A stretch of DNA of 64,000 nt, taken from contig JAWLCA010000015.1 of NCBI GenBank assembly GCA_041687395.1, positions 42,322 through 106,321 of the forward strand, written 5' to 3'. This DNA comes from JAWLCA01 sp041687395 (GTDB lineage Bacteria; Pseudomonadota; Alphaproteobacteria; Rhodobacterales; Rhodobacteraceae). The notes below the pieces were generated by a model, which made no database searches, was not told the origin of the DNA, and saw nothing but the letters and a program-made list of their open reading frames with translations. Both the position numbers and the translations under genes were made by a program. Positions 1 through 8,960 of this stretch are shown one piece after another (within the stretch, counting starts at the first letter, position 1; the number at the start of each line of letters is the position of its first letter).

Positions 1-186
1 GAGCACTGGCCCCGGCGCCAGGTGGCGCGGAAGCGGTCTCTCAGGCGCGGTATTCTCCCGACCTCATGACTGCGCGGATTTGGTGAATTTCTCGTAAGTT
101 CTTGTAGAAGCGTAGGAAATTCAAGCCTCTGAAATTGCTTGGATTGGAGTCGCGTTTGCGTCTGCCGCGACCGGGCTCGGAAGTTC

Positions 187-903
187 TCAGGCCATGGCCC
201 GTTCCAGCCTCTGCTTCCGACGCTCCCAATCGGGCATCACCTTGTCGAGGAGCTCGAAGAAGGCAGCCCCGTGATGTGGCTCTGCCACATGGCAAAGCTC
301 GTGGGTGATCACGTAGTCGATGGCATCGACCGGCGCCTGCACGAGGCGGCGGTTTAGTAGCAGACGTCCGGCCGGTGACATGGACCCCCATCGCTGCCGG
401 GTCTGACGTACGATGAGCCCCTTCGGCCTGAATGCCTCGGGATCCGGGAACAGACCGAGACAGAGTTCGATCCGTTCCGGAAACTTGATTTGGGCCCGGT
501 CGCGGTACCATGCCTCGACCAGGTCGCGTGTCACCTCCGGCCTTGTCAGCCGGTGAGTCTGCACGACGATGAAGCCGCGGATCAGCTTCACGCTTTCCTG
601 GACATGCGGGACGACCTTCAGCCGGTACTGGCGGCCGAGGTAAAGATGCGTTTCCCCTGCGACGAACCTGCGCTCCGGCGTCCGCGGCAGGAATTGCGCG
701 AAATACCGCTGCTGCCTTGTTACCCATGCCGCGCGCTTCCGCAGCCTGGCTTCGATGGCGTCGAGCGTCGCGTCCTCCGGGGCTGCGATCACCACCGAAG
801 CATCCGGCTCGACGGCGATCTCGAGCGTCTTCCTCGGGCGACGGACGATTTCGTATCGGATCTCCTGCTCGCCGTAATGCAGGCAGTACAACTCGCGCGT
901 CAT
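187..903 (-). CDS. YgjP-like (DUF45/SprT-like) zinc metallopeptidase
   Basis: A 238-residue protein of the YgjP/DUF45 family, predicted zinc-dependent peptidases that often accompany type I restriction genes. The gluzincin-type motif ITHELCH is near residue 200, followed by EPHHG, and the family signature QRWGSMSP lies before it. Length is normal for the family. The start chosen is the ATG whose first bases overlap the hsdR stop codon (ATGA), so the two are translationally coupled. The open frame extends 52 codons further upstream, but that part only shadows hsdR. It is the last gene seen in a kinase-hsdR-peptidase operon. No signal peptide is visible, so it is likely cytoplasmic. Its role in restriction is not established. 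Confidence 0.88.
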   Translation of the reverse strand: MTRELYCLHYGEQEIRYEIVRRPRKTLEIAVEPDASVVIAAPEDATLDAIEARLRKRAAWVTRQQRYFAQFLPRTPERRFVAGETHLYLGRQYRLKVVPHVQESVKLIRGFIVVQTHRLTRPEVTRDLVEAWYRDRAQIKFPERIELCLGLFPDPEAFRPKGLIVRQTRQRWGSMSPAGRLLLNRRLVQAPVDAIDYVITHELCHVAEPHHGAAFFELLDKVMPDWERRKQRLERAMA

Positions 904-3900
904 GCCGCGAACCGGGCCCGGGCGAGGTCCATGATCTTCAGTTCGAGATCGTCGAGTACCTCCACAGGGAGGTCGATGCCTTGCTCGTCGCGCAGAACGT
1001 CGAAGAAGTAGTCGTCTATGGCGTTGCGCAGATTGTTCTGCGCCACTTCGTTCGACCAAATGTCGACGATCAGGTGCGATTTGATGATGTCTATGATCTG
1101 TTGTGCGATCGCTGCGGCATCGTCGCCTCCAACCAGCGAGTCTCCCTTGGTCCTGAGCTGACCGTCCAGGATCCCGAAGAACGCCTGTGCATCCTCATCG
1201 CCTCGGATGCTTTCCGGAACATCCCGACCCCGATCCTTGCGGGCCACCTTGCTCGCGAGGTCGACGACGCTGTTCAAGTACTCGCGCTCGGACAGCCGCT
1301 TCTCACGGTAGGCGCGGATGGTCTCTTCGAGCAGCTCGGAGAACTGTTTGTAGAACGTCGGGTCCTCATCCATCTTCTCGGTGATTGCCCGCCGAGTTGC
1401 GCTTGCGATGCGGTCGGCCCTCGACGCCTCAGAGACCCCTGTCTCCTCGACGACAGCCTTCAGCGCGTCGGGATCGTTGATGTTGACCACCTCGATGATG
1501 GTCTCTGCTGGCATTGCCACGACGTGGTCATCCAGCAGCTTCTGGATCTTCGGCTCGAACTCGCGGACATCGACCGTCTCCTGGTAGCGGAGCTGGACCG
1601 AGCGCTTGAGTTCGGAGAGCTGTTTCCAGTCGCGTTTCAGAGCATCGATCTTGGCCTCGTCGAAGACATCGAACAGCTTGTCGGACGAGAGCGAGATGTG
1701 CAGGCAGCGGCTGAATGCCTTGAGGCGCGCGTAGAACTCATGGCCCAGCGCCTCGTCAGCGAGGTGCTGCTCGAACTGTTCCATGTCCTTCTTGTTCTTC
1801 ACCGGCTTGAAAAGGTCCCAAAGCTGATCGTGCAGCTGGGGTAGCTTGCGGATCTCCTCCCGGACATCGTGCACCGTCCCTGCGAGGTCCGCGGCCTCGT
1901 AACCTTCGAAGGCGCTATAGGTCGTCAGGGCGCTGTCCAACTCGCCCAGCAGCCCCTCGTAATCGACGATGAAACCGAACTGCTTCTCCGTGCCGCCGTC
2001 CTCGTACAGACGGTTCACGCGCGCAATCGCCTGCAGGAGATTGTGTTCCTTCAGGGACTTGCAGACGTAGAGCACCGTGTTCCGGGGGGCGTCGAAGCCG
2101 GTGAGAAGCTTGGAGACGACGATCAGGATCTCCGGATCACCGGAGCCCTTGAAGGCATCGATGATCTGGCGGTTGTACTCCTCCTCGGTCTTGTACTTCG
2201 CCATCATCTGCGACCAGAAGCGGCGCACGAGGTCCTTGGATTCCTGGTCGACCTCCTCGTTGCCTTCGTTCTCGTCCGGAGGCGAGATGACAATCGCGCT
2301 CGAGACGTGGCCGATCTCGTCGAGAACCTCCTTGAAGCGGACCGCCGCCGCCTTGGACGGGGCAACGAGCTGCGCCTTGAAGCCGGTCCCCTGCCAGTAC
2401 TGGCGATAGTGCTCGGAGATGTCGAAGGCCTTGGCTCGGATGGCTTGGTCGGTCTTGGCCAGAGCGTCCATCCGGGAGAACTTCCGCTTCAGATCCCGCT
2501 TCTGGTCCTCGGTGAGCCCCTCGCTGATCTTCTCGAACCAGCGGTCAATCACGGTGCCCGAGACCTGCTGCTCGACAAGCCGTCCCTCGTAGAGCAGCGG
2601 CACGACGGCGCCGTCGGCGACCGCCTCGTCGATGGCGTAGCGGTGGATCAGCCGCCCGAAGGTCGAAAGCGTGTTCTTCTCCTTCTTCAGCAGGGGCGTG
2701 CCGGTGAAGCCGAGGTAGCAGGCCTTGGGCAGGAGGCGCCGCATCTTGGCGGCGAACTGGCTGTGGCCGCCGTAGCGCCCCGTCTGCGTCCTGTGGCTCT
2801 CGTCGACCAGCACGAAGATGTTCGGGTCGTCGTCCGCCAGCTTGCTGTTCCTCAGCGCCGTGTCGAACTTGTTGATGATCGTGGTGACCAGCGGAGCCTT
2901 GTTGTGGACGAGCTCCAGAAGATGAGACCCACTCGTCGCCCGAACCGGTTCGAGGTCACAGGACTTGAAGGTGTCCTTGATCTGCTTGTCGAGATCGTCG
3001 CGGTCCGTGACGATGATGATCCGTGGGTTCTCGATGCTGCGCTCGAGAGCGAGCGAGCGCCCAAGCATCACCATCGTCAATGACTTGCCCGAACCCTGCG
3101 TGTGCCAGATCACGCCGCCCTTGCGGGCGCCGCTCACGTCGTGCTGCTTGACGGTCTCGACGGCGCGCCGGATTCCGAAGAACTGCTGGTGGCGCGCAAC
3201 CTTGCGGACGCCGCCGTCGAACACGGTGAAGCGGCGGATGAGGTCGAGCAGCCGCTCGGGGCGACACAGCGCGTACACCGTCCGGTCCTGAACCGTGACC
3301 GCGCGCTCGCCCTCAGCGGCCAGCGCGTCGAAATAGACGCGCGCGCCCGCGAAATCACCGGAGAAGATGGCGTCCTTCTCCGCCGCGGTGAGCACGCGGT
3401 TGGCAAAGGGCGCGATGGCCTCGTCGGTGTCTTCCTCGTCGCGCCAGGTCTGCCAGAACTTCCGCGGCGTCCCCACGGTCGCGTAGCGCGCCTCGTTCCG
3501 GTTCATGCCGATCAGCAGCTGAGCGAAGTGGAAGAGCTGCGGGATGTTGTCCTCGTTCTGGTAGCCGATCAGCTGGCTGTCCGCCTTCTTCAGGCTCTCT
3601 GTCGGCCGCTTGTTCTCGATCACCACGATCGGGATGCCGTTCACGAACGCGACGATGTCGCAGCGCTTGGTCTGGCTTGACGCAGTCCTCTCGACCGAGA
3701 ACTCGGCCGTGACGTGAAAGACGTTGTTCTCCGGCCGCTCCCAATCGATGTAGCGGAACGAGTAGCTCTTCGAGTCGCCGTCGATGGACTTCGTGATGGT
3801 CGTGCCGAGGACGAGCGTGTCGTAGATGTCCTGGTTCGTGCCGCGCAGCCCCTTCAGCCGATCTGGCGTGGGCTTCAGCCGCCGCATCGCCTCGTGCGCA

Positions 3901-4115
3901 TCCTCAAGATCGAACCCATACTCGCGGCCGCGATGCGTGAAGCGGTTGATGCGCATGAGTTGCTCAGCGAGCACATCGTCCAGCACCACGTTCCGCAGAC
4001 GCCCGCCGCGCAGGCGAAGCGCCTCCTCCTGCGAGAGCGGCGTGAACCCAAGCGCAACTAGCAACTGCACTGCTGGCACTTGGGACTGGTGTTTCTCAGC
4101 GGCGTTGAAGGTCAT
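900..4115 (-). CDS. hsdR: Type I restriction endonuclease subunit R (HsdR)
   Basis: A 1071-residue ATP-dependent translocase/nuclease subunit of a type I restriction enzyme. The N-terminal PD-(D/E)xK nuclease is complete (Asp about 153, then VIENK with Glu about 167 and Lys about 169). The superfamily 2 motor follows, with Walker A QGSGKS, Walker B VDESH, the GFTGTPL motif and a motif VI-like QAIARVNR. The C-terminal third is the helical region (DUF3387-like) that normally contacts HsdM. It overlaps the upstream kinase stop and the downstream peptidase start by ATGA, so all three are coupled. HsdR cannot restrict without HsdM and HsdS, and neither gene is in this window. They may lie to the left of position 1 or have been lost. 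Confidence 0.95.
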   Translation of the reverse strand: MTFNAAEKHQSQVPAVQLLVALGFTPLSQEEALRLRGGRLRNVVLDDVLAEQLMRINRFTHRGREYGFDLEDAHEAMRRLKPTPDRLKGLRGTNQDIYDTLVLGTTITKSIDGDSKSYSFRYIDWERPENNVFHVTAEFSVERTASSQTKRCDIVAFVNGIPIVVIENKRPTESLKKADSQLIGYQNEDNIPQLFHFAQLLIGMNRNEARYATVGTPRKFWQTWRDEEDTDEAIAPFANRVLTAAEKDAIFSGDFAGARVYFDALAAEGERAVTVQDRTVYALCRPERLLDLIRRFTVFDGGVRKVARHQQFFGIRRAVETVKQHDVSGARKGGVIWHTQGSGKSLTMVMLGRSLALERSIENPRIIIVTDRDDLDKQIKDTFKSCDLEPVRATSGSHLLELVHNKAPLVTTIINKFDTALRNSKLADDDPNIFVLVDESHRTQTGRYGGHSQFAAKMRRLLPKACYLGFTGTPLLKKEKNTLSTFGRLIHRYAIDEAVADGAVVPLLYEGRLVEQQVSGTVIDRWFEKISEGLTEDQKRDLKRKFSRMDALAKTDQAIRAKAFDISEHYRQYWQGTGFKAQLVAPSKAAAVRFKEVLDEIGHVSSAIVISPPDENEGNEEVDQESKDLVRRFWSQMMAKYKTEEEYNRQIIDAFKGSGDPEILIVVSKLLTGFDAPRNTVLYVCKSLKEHNLLQAIARVNRLYEDGGTEKQFGFIVDYEGLLGELDSALTTYSAFEGYEAADLAGTVHDVREEIRKLPQLHDQLWDLFKPVKNKKDMEQFEQHLADEALGHEFYARLKAFSRCLHISLSSDKLFDVFDEAKIDALKRDWKQLSELKRSVQLRYQETVDVREFEPKIQKLLDDHVVAMPAETIIEVVNINDPDALKAVVEETGVSEASRADRIASATRRAITEKMDEDPTFYKQFSELLEETIRAYREKRLSEREYLNSVVDLASKVARKDRGRDVPESIRGDEDAQAFFGILDGQLRTKGDSLVGGDDAAAIAQQIIDIIKSHLIVDIWSNEVAQNNLRNAIDDYFFDVLRDEQGIDLPVEVLDDLELKIMDLARARFAA

Positions 4116-5188
4116 TTCCCGGTCACCACGAATTGCTTGAAATCCGCGACGACCTTTTCCGCCTGCTTCTGGGTTAGACCCCGCTTGCAGAACTGGGTGA
4201 CGCGCTGAGTATTGCCGGAGACCACATTGCGCTTGCTGCAGGTCACGTCGAACATCCCGCCTGCCACAGGCGAGACCGAGTGCGAGAACTCGTAGGTCCC
4301 GCATTTGCCGACCTCATTGCCGGCAGCGTCGACGGTCCAGTGCCCGGGATAGTCCAGCTTCTCGAGCGCGCGCCGCATCTCGAGCGCGCTAGTGTAACGT
4401 TTGGCCGGATCGGGACGGACGGCCTTCAGGATCACGCGCCGAACTGCCGCCGGGATGTGGCACCCGAAGTCCTTCGCCTGAAGCAGCTTCCCCGACGCAA
4501 TGTCCTGTTCGTACTGCGCAGGCCCGATGCTGGCGCGGACTGCGCGCAGGTGGTCCAGGTGAATCAGCAACCTCGCAAGGGTCATCCCGACCTGGAAGAT
4601 GTCCGAACTGACACCGATGTTTCCGGTCGCGAGGACTTCCGGTGCACGGTGTAGAACGTAGGCATTCGGAGCCGCCACGGGGCCGCCATTCGATGAAACG
4701 CCAGTAATCCCGTAGTCGGACAGCATCGCCTGCTGCTGGGGCCCCAGCAGGATGTTCCCCGGCTTGATATCGTTGTGATAGAAGCTGCGAGCATGGAGGT
4801 ACTCCAGCCCTTGCAGAATATCTCGCGCGATCCGCAGGACGGCGGGAAGCGGCAGATAGCCGGCCGGATTCGCCAAGGTCTCGACCGAGCCGTTCGGCTG
4901 GTAGTCCATGGCGAGGATGATGGCATGCTCCCCCGATACCGGCACGACATCGGCCTGGTGGACGTACACGAGGTTGTTGTGCTCGAGCCGGTTGCCGATC
5001 TGGGCTTCACGCAGCCGCTCGTCCACTGACACCCCCGGCTGGAGGATCTTGACCGCGTACTCTCGCTGCACGGCAAGATCATGCGCCAGCCAGACCTCTC
5101 CGAAGCTGCCTGCGCCGATCTTGCTGACCAACCGGTACTTATAGAGGGTCATGCCGGGCGTGAGGGTGACACGGACAAGCTGGTTCAT
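4112..5188 (-). CDS. Serine/threonine protein kinase
   Basis: A 358-residue Hanks-type kinase. Visible elements in order: glycine loop IGAGSFGEVW (about residues 21-30), the VAIK-like YAVKI lysine, catalytic loop HNDIKPGNIL (the usual HRD is HND but the catalytic Asp and Asn are kept), a DYG in place of DFG, and an APE motif. It is probably active. A C-terminal extension of about 80 residues with four cysteines follows the kinase fold. There is no transmembrane segment. It heads the operon with hsdR (ATGA overlap), where hsdM/hsdS would be expected. No good ribosome site precedes this ATG or the alternative at 5152. The bases just upstream belong to a phage baseplate gene fragment, so the original 5' region may have been lost. 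Confidence 0.85.
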   Translation of the reverse strand: MNQLVRVTLTPGMTLYKYRLVSKIGAGSFGEVWLAHDLAVQREYAVKILQPGVSVDERLREAQIGNRLEHNNLVYVHQADVVPVSGEHAIILAMDYQPNGSVETLANPAGYLPLPAVLRIARDILQGLEYLHARSFYHNDIKPGNILLGPQQQAMLSDYGITGVSSNGGPVAAPNAYVLHRAPEVLATGNIGVSSDIFQVGMTLARLLIHLDHLRAVRASIGPAQYEQDIASGKLLQAKDFGCHIPAAVRRVILKAVRPDPAKRYTSALEMRRALEKLDYPGHWTVDAAGNEVGKCGTYEFSHSVSPVAGGMFDVTCSKRNVVSGNTQRVTQFCKRGLTQKQAEKVVADFKQFVVTGK

Positions 5189-5189
5189 G

Positions 5190-5388
5190 GCCGGCGCATC
5201 GCCGTCGACGCGACCCGGATCGCCTCGGAGTCCTTCCCCATGGCGGTGCCGCCGGAAGAGGCGGAGCGCCGCTGCCGCCGCGCGCTGATGGAAGCCTGGA
5301 CCGGCCGCGAGAGTGCCGTGTTCCGCCTGCCGCCCTCGCGGCTGGCGCTCGACCCGGCCGATGTCGTGTCGTTCGCCCATGACGGACT
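5190..5388 (+). pseudogene. Fragment of phage/GTA baseplate 'megatron' gene
   Basis: About 66 codons on the plus strand read as a piece from the C-terminal part of the baseplate multidomain (megatron, TIM-barrel) protein of Rhodobacterales gene transfer agents and phages. Recognisable stretches are VDATRIASESFP, EEAERRCRRAL and FRLPPSRLALDPADV. Similarity starts within a few bases of the divergent kinase start codon and ends near 5388, where unrelated, less GC-rich sequence begins. The frame stays open into the following plus-strand gene, so the two look fused, but the fragment has no start of its own. It is a recombination scar. The identification is by recalled family resemblance, not by a search. 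Confidence 0.65.
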
Positions 5389-5482
5389 GCCTTCTCGATT
5401 CAAAGAAGCAGATCCTTTCACACATCAACAGGCAGCTGATGAGTTCGATCAATGGCGTCAGAGGCCTTGTCCAGCGCCGGCG

Positions 5483-6691
5483 ATGCTTTCTGAACGCGCG
5501 CGGCCAATGGATACACCGATACGGCGAGAAGAGCGGGCAATCGGTGCCTGGCTGAAGTCAATCACTGCTTCCAGCGATTTCGACATCGGGTATCGTCGTG
5601 ACAAGGTCGACGACTACGGGTTCCAGACGATCTGGTATCATGGCGTTGGCGAACGAGGGCGTGCGGGCGATAGCCCTTTCGCTTTACCTGGTGCGTCCCG
5701 CGAGACCTGGATGTCGGGACACGTCCCGTTCATCTATCGTCGAGCGGACATCTCTGCGCCGCCTCGGAAGATCGTCTTCACGGACGATGGGGAGCGTTCA
5801 GGAGACGGGGAAAGATCCGGACGCCCGCTACGCTTTTTCGATCACGGCGCAGAGCTGCACGATGGTCTGGTCGCCGGCTACACGGCCGCATGCTTCAATG
5901 GTTTCGGTACAGCAAAGCCCGTTGTGCAGACGAGCGTCAGGCTGCCTGAAGGTCACCCGGCAAGAGGGATTGGCCCACTGGTGATCATTTCCGCAGCGCA
6001 GATCGATCCATTTCCAGATGGACTGCTTCCACCTCTTTGGACACCCAGAGCAAAGGAAATCCTCGAAACCGCGCCGACAGATGCGCAGAGGCGAGCGCTC
6101 AGCGCCGACCGCTATGAGCTTCAAGCCCTCTTTCACGCCCTCCAGCGCAAGATCAGGATTACGGCGCCAGCAAGGCTAGGTCGAGTTGGGTCGTGGAAAG
6201 CACGAGATGGTTGGCAGGATTTGACGGTTGCTCAAGTGGACCTGTGTCTACAGCCGATAACTACGTCCACCAACAATGCGTTGGCGAAGGGTAGAACTCC
6301 ACTCGTGCCCCTCGAGAAGCATGAGGTTGTGAACGTGATCCGGTCTCGACAGTTGGCAGCGATCACCTCGCAGGTGGAGCAACACAAGGCGTCGGTCCTT
6401 AATAGTGTCCGAAAGGAACTTGTAGGCTTCGCCTTGCAAGCCAGTGCCCATTTTCAAGCAGAGATCAGAAACAGAGAGCTGGCCTTAGAGCGCCGCAGGC
6501 AATCACCACCCGAAGCCGGTCCAGTCGAACTTTGGCAGGGTCAGGTGGCCGCTTTGGAAAGATCACTCGAGATGGCCCGTTTGAACTATTCGGAAGCCAC
6601 AACGTTCATCCGCGACATTGCTGGTGGGAGCGTTCTATTTGGGGGAATTCAACCCTGCACCGTTCTCTTGGCTCTCGTCACCGACGAATGA
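5483..6691 (+). CDS. Hypothetical protein, about 402 aa, possibly truncated by a stop
   Basis: Not recognised. The protein is soluble, mixed in composition and slightly less GC-biased than its neighbours. The N-terminal half has many aromatic residues (YGFQTIWYHGVG). The C-terminal 120 residues look helical and charged, with a possible coiled coil around ELALERRRQ and WQGQVAALERSLEMAR. The start is uncertain: the frame runs back through the megatron fragment, and ATG at 5483 or 5507 are the first candidates past the junction, neither with a clear ribosome site. The same frame continues past the TGA at 6689 to a TAG at 6845-6847 for 51 plausible codons, so the gene may originally have been longer. 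It is divergent from the kinase-hsdR operon. Function unknown. Confidence 0.45.
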   Translation: MLSERARPMDTPIRREERAIGAWLKSITASSDFDIGYRRDKVDDYGFQTIWYHGVGERGRAGDSPFALPGASRETWMSGHVPFIYRRADISAPPRKIVFTDDGERSGDGERSGRPLRFFDHGAELHDGLVAGYTAACFNGFGTAKPVVQTSVRLPEGHPARGIGPLVIISAAQIDPFPDGLLPPLWTPRAKEILETAPTDAQRRALSADRYELQALFHALQRKIRITAPARLGRVGSWKARDGWQDLTVAQVDLCLQPITTSTNNALAKGRTPLVPLEKHEVVNVIRSRQLAAITSQVEQHKASVLNSVRKELVGFALQASAHFQAEIRNRELALERRRQSPPEAGPVELWQGQVAALERSLEMARLNYSEATTFIRDIAGGSVLFGGIQPCTVLLALVTDE

Positions 6692-7137
6692 CTGCAATGT
6701 GAAGTCGGAACACCTCATGCCGTTGGAAACCGCTGGCTCCAAAAGGCCAGCAAGAATGGTGGGCGCCAGCACTATTCGCAGGCAGGCTCAATTGCAGGGT
6801 TGCTCCAGATCGCAGCATGGATCGGTGCGCAATCGGTGTCTATCTAGCAGTGGTCCGTGTCGAATTTTGAAGTGAACTATGGCTGTGCGATAGCGAAACG
6901 CAGCGATTTTCACGGCGCCAGATGGGCGTGCCGGAGTGGCCCGATCTCCGACACGCCCCGAATTGAACGCAGCCGCATGCACGGCCACGCGGCTGGCGAA
7001 AACTCAAGCCAGCCTGGTGGGCCCCGAGCGGGTTCGCCGCCATCCCCACCGCCGCGCTCGATCCGGCCCACAGTCCGGCGTCTCCCGCGGTCCCCGCGCT
7101 TATCGGGTCCGGGTCCCCATCAAGTCTGCCGCGCCGG
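6692..7137. other. Intergenic stretch without a convincing gene
   Basis: The first 156 bases continue the frame of the preceding gene after its TGA, ending in TAG at 6847 (possible lost C-terminus, including GLLQIAAWIGAQ). The rest, to the stop of the minus-strand ParB-like gene at 7138, shows no ribosome site, hairpin terminator or known RNA that I can recognise. Confidence 0.4.
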
Positions 7138-8055
7138 CTATTCCGTCTCGGCCGGCACCACTGACTCCATCTCGGCAATCGTCTGAAACTCGGACAGGAA
7201 TTCGGGTCGCGTCTGCATGAGGTAGCGAACGACCTTGGCGTTCCCGAGCAGCTTGACGACGTAGGCCTTGATTACGGTCAGATGCAGGTGATCCTGGCCG
7301 TAGGTGTCCTGGATCGAGGCGATGCCCTCCTGCAGGCGGGCGAGTTCCTGTTCCATCCGCGCCATCGCCTCGGGCGTGATGCCCTTAACCTTCTTTGGCT
7401 TGGACGACTCGACCAGCTGTGCCTGTGGCGTGCCGGCGAGGATCGCCTTCACGTAGGCGACGGAGTAGTTGTTCGCGTTGACCAGAAGCTCCGCAGCCTC
7501 GATCTGGCGCATGGTCTTCATCTTGCGAAGCGCGTCGAACACGGCGCCCGTAGCAGGCTTATCTTTCAGGATCGCAATGGCTTCCTCGGAGATGCCATCG
7601 AGCAGCTTGATCTTCTTCTGGATGCTGCGCGTGCCGAGATCGAGCGCGGCTGCGATCTTCTCCTCGGGTACGCCGCGTTCGATCGCCTTCCGGATCATTC
7701 TGTGCTCCTGGATCGGCGCAAGGCGACTGACCTGCCGGTTGTAGGTGAACGCCTCGTCGTCGGTGGACACGAGGCACTCCACCTCCTGCACGCCGTCATC
7801 CTTCAAGGCCTCGATCCGCAGGTGCCCGTCGAGCAACAACCAGGTGGCGGATTTGTCGGGGTTCGGGACGACCACCGGCGGTTCGACGATCCCGATCTGG
7901 GCGATGGAGGCGACGATCTGCCGGTACTTTCGGCTGGTTTTTGCGCTCTTGCCGAGGGTTCGCAGGGGCAAGATCATGTCGATCGGCAGGGTGACACAGT
8001 CATCTTCGAAGCCGTGGTTGACGCTGGCCGGGCGTTTGTCCGCGGCCCGTTTCAT
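7138..8055 (-). CDS. ParB/RepB-like protein (RepB C-terminal domain type)
   Basis: A 305-residue ParB-superfamily protein. The N-terminal nuclease/CTPase-like fold is indicated by the LLLDGHLRIEAL motif (residues about 73-84), the equivalent of the ParB GERR box, followed by a helix-turn-helix-like segment (IAAALDLGTRSIQKKIKLL). The C-terminal half matches the plasmid partition protein RepB C-terminal family and ends in a charged helix. It overlaps the stop of the upstream ParB-like gene by ATGA. It is the third gene of a recombinase-ParB-RepB cassette. No ParA partner is present, so ordinary plasmid partition is unlikely. A role as an accessory DNA-binding factor for the recombinase or for element maintenance is inference. 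Confidence 0.8.
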   Translation of the reverse strand: MKRAADKRPASVNHGFEDDCVTLPIDMILPLRTLGKSAKTSRKYRQIVASIAQIGIVEPPVVVPNPDKSATWLLLDGHLRIEALKDDGVQEVECLVSTDDEAFTYNRQVSRLAPIQEHRMIRKAIERGVPEEKIAAALDLGTRSIQKKIKLLDGISEEAIAILKDKPATGAVFDALRKMKTMRQIEAAELLVNANNYSVAYVKAILAGTPQAQLVESSKPKKVKGITPEAMARMEQELARLQEGIASIQDTYGQDHLHLTVIKAYVVKLLGNAKVVRYLMQTRPEFLSEFQTIAEMESVVPAETE

Positions 8056-8960
8056 GACGAGGATCCATCGGTGACCGCCTGGGCGAGATCGGCGGGCATC
8101 GTCTCAAGCCCCTCGGCCCGCAGCAGCGTCATGAAGTGCTCGTCCGCGCATAGCTTCCGGAACGCCTCGCGCACAAACATGAGCCGGCTCTGCGCGAGTT
8201 CTGCCTTCTTGATCAGCAGCTTCTGGCGTGCCGCTTCCTGTTGATAAGCCCGGACAAGTCCCTCGCTTGTCAACGCGCGTTTCGCCACCCTCCGCCCGAG
8301 CGCATTGCTCTTGATCTGAGGCCCGCGGAGTTCGCGCTGCTGGATCAGGCGGCGCACAAGCGTCAGTTTCCGGCCACGCAGCTTTTTCTGAGTGTAGGCG
8401 TCCATCAGCGCCTTCTGCGCGCCCTTGGCGTCGGTCTTGGAGATCTGGATGGCGAGGTTGAGCGGCAGCAGTCCAGTCTCCACGGCGGAGACGAGGCGCT
8501 CCTCGCCCTTCTCCAGCAGTCCGGCGATCATGTTCACGTACTCGTAGGAGACCCCGATCTTTTCGCCGATCTGGCGGTCGTGGTAGCCGCGTTCGCGAAG
8601 CGAGCCGATCTCGCGCATCAGATCGATCGGGTTGTGCTGCCGCCTTGCGCAGTTCTCCACGAGGCTCATGACGAGGCAATCGCTCTCGTCGGCTTCGATC
8701 ACGATGGCCGGGATGTTGTCCTGCTTGAGTTCGATGAAGGCCTCGAGGCGGCCCTGACCGCAGACCAGGTCATACTCCTGCGGATCGGTCCCGGCGCGCG
8801 GCGCCACGGTGATCGGTCGCTTCAGGCCGATGCGAGCGATGTTCTCCACCATCGCCTCGAAGGTGCGCCGGTTGCGGACGCGGGGATTGAGGATCCGGAT
8901 CCGGTCACAAGGGATCAGGGTCACCTGCTTCTGACTGGTCGGCTCCGTGTTGTCGGGCAT
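8052..8960 (-). CDS. ParB N-terminal-domain protein, second of a ParB-like pair
   Basis: A 302-residue ParB-like protein. Residues 15-105 form the ParB N-terminal domain, with VCGQGRLEAFIEL (the GxGR-type box) and SLVENCARRQHNPID, a very typical ParB segment. An HTH follows (QIGEKIGVSYEYVNMIAGLL). The C-terminal third is RepB-like, lysine/arginine-rich and helical. The start is the ATG that shares one base with the recombinase stop (TGATG). The downstream paralogue overlaps by ATGA. The two proteins are clearly diverged and may form a heterodimer, though that is inference. No ParA gene is nearby. Confidence 0.82.
   Translation of the reverse strand: MPDNTEPTSQKQVTLIPCDRIRILNPRVRNRRTFEAMVENIARIGLKRPITVAPRAGTDPQEYDLVCGQGRLEAFIELKQDNIPAIVIEADESDCLVMSLVENCARRQHNPIDLMREIGSLRERGYHDRQIGEKIGVSYEYVNMIAGLLEKGEERLVSAVETGLLPLNLAIQISKTDAKGAQKALMDAYTQKKLRGRKLTLVRRLIQQRELRGPQIKSNALGRRVAKRALTSEGLVRAYQQEAARQKLLIKKAELAQSRLMFVREAFRKLCADEHFMTLLRAEGLETMPADLAQAVTDGSSS

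Noticed and set aside
1..186. Possible RNA or gene at the left edge
   Set aside because: AATTC-rich sequence around 110-150 looked tRNA-adjacent, but no cloverleaf could be drawn and no coding frame is supported.
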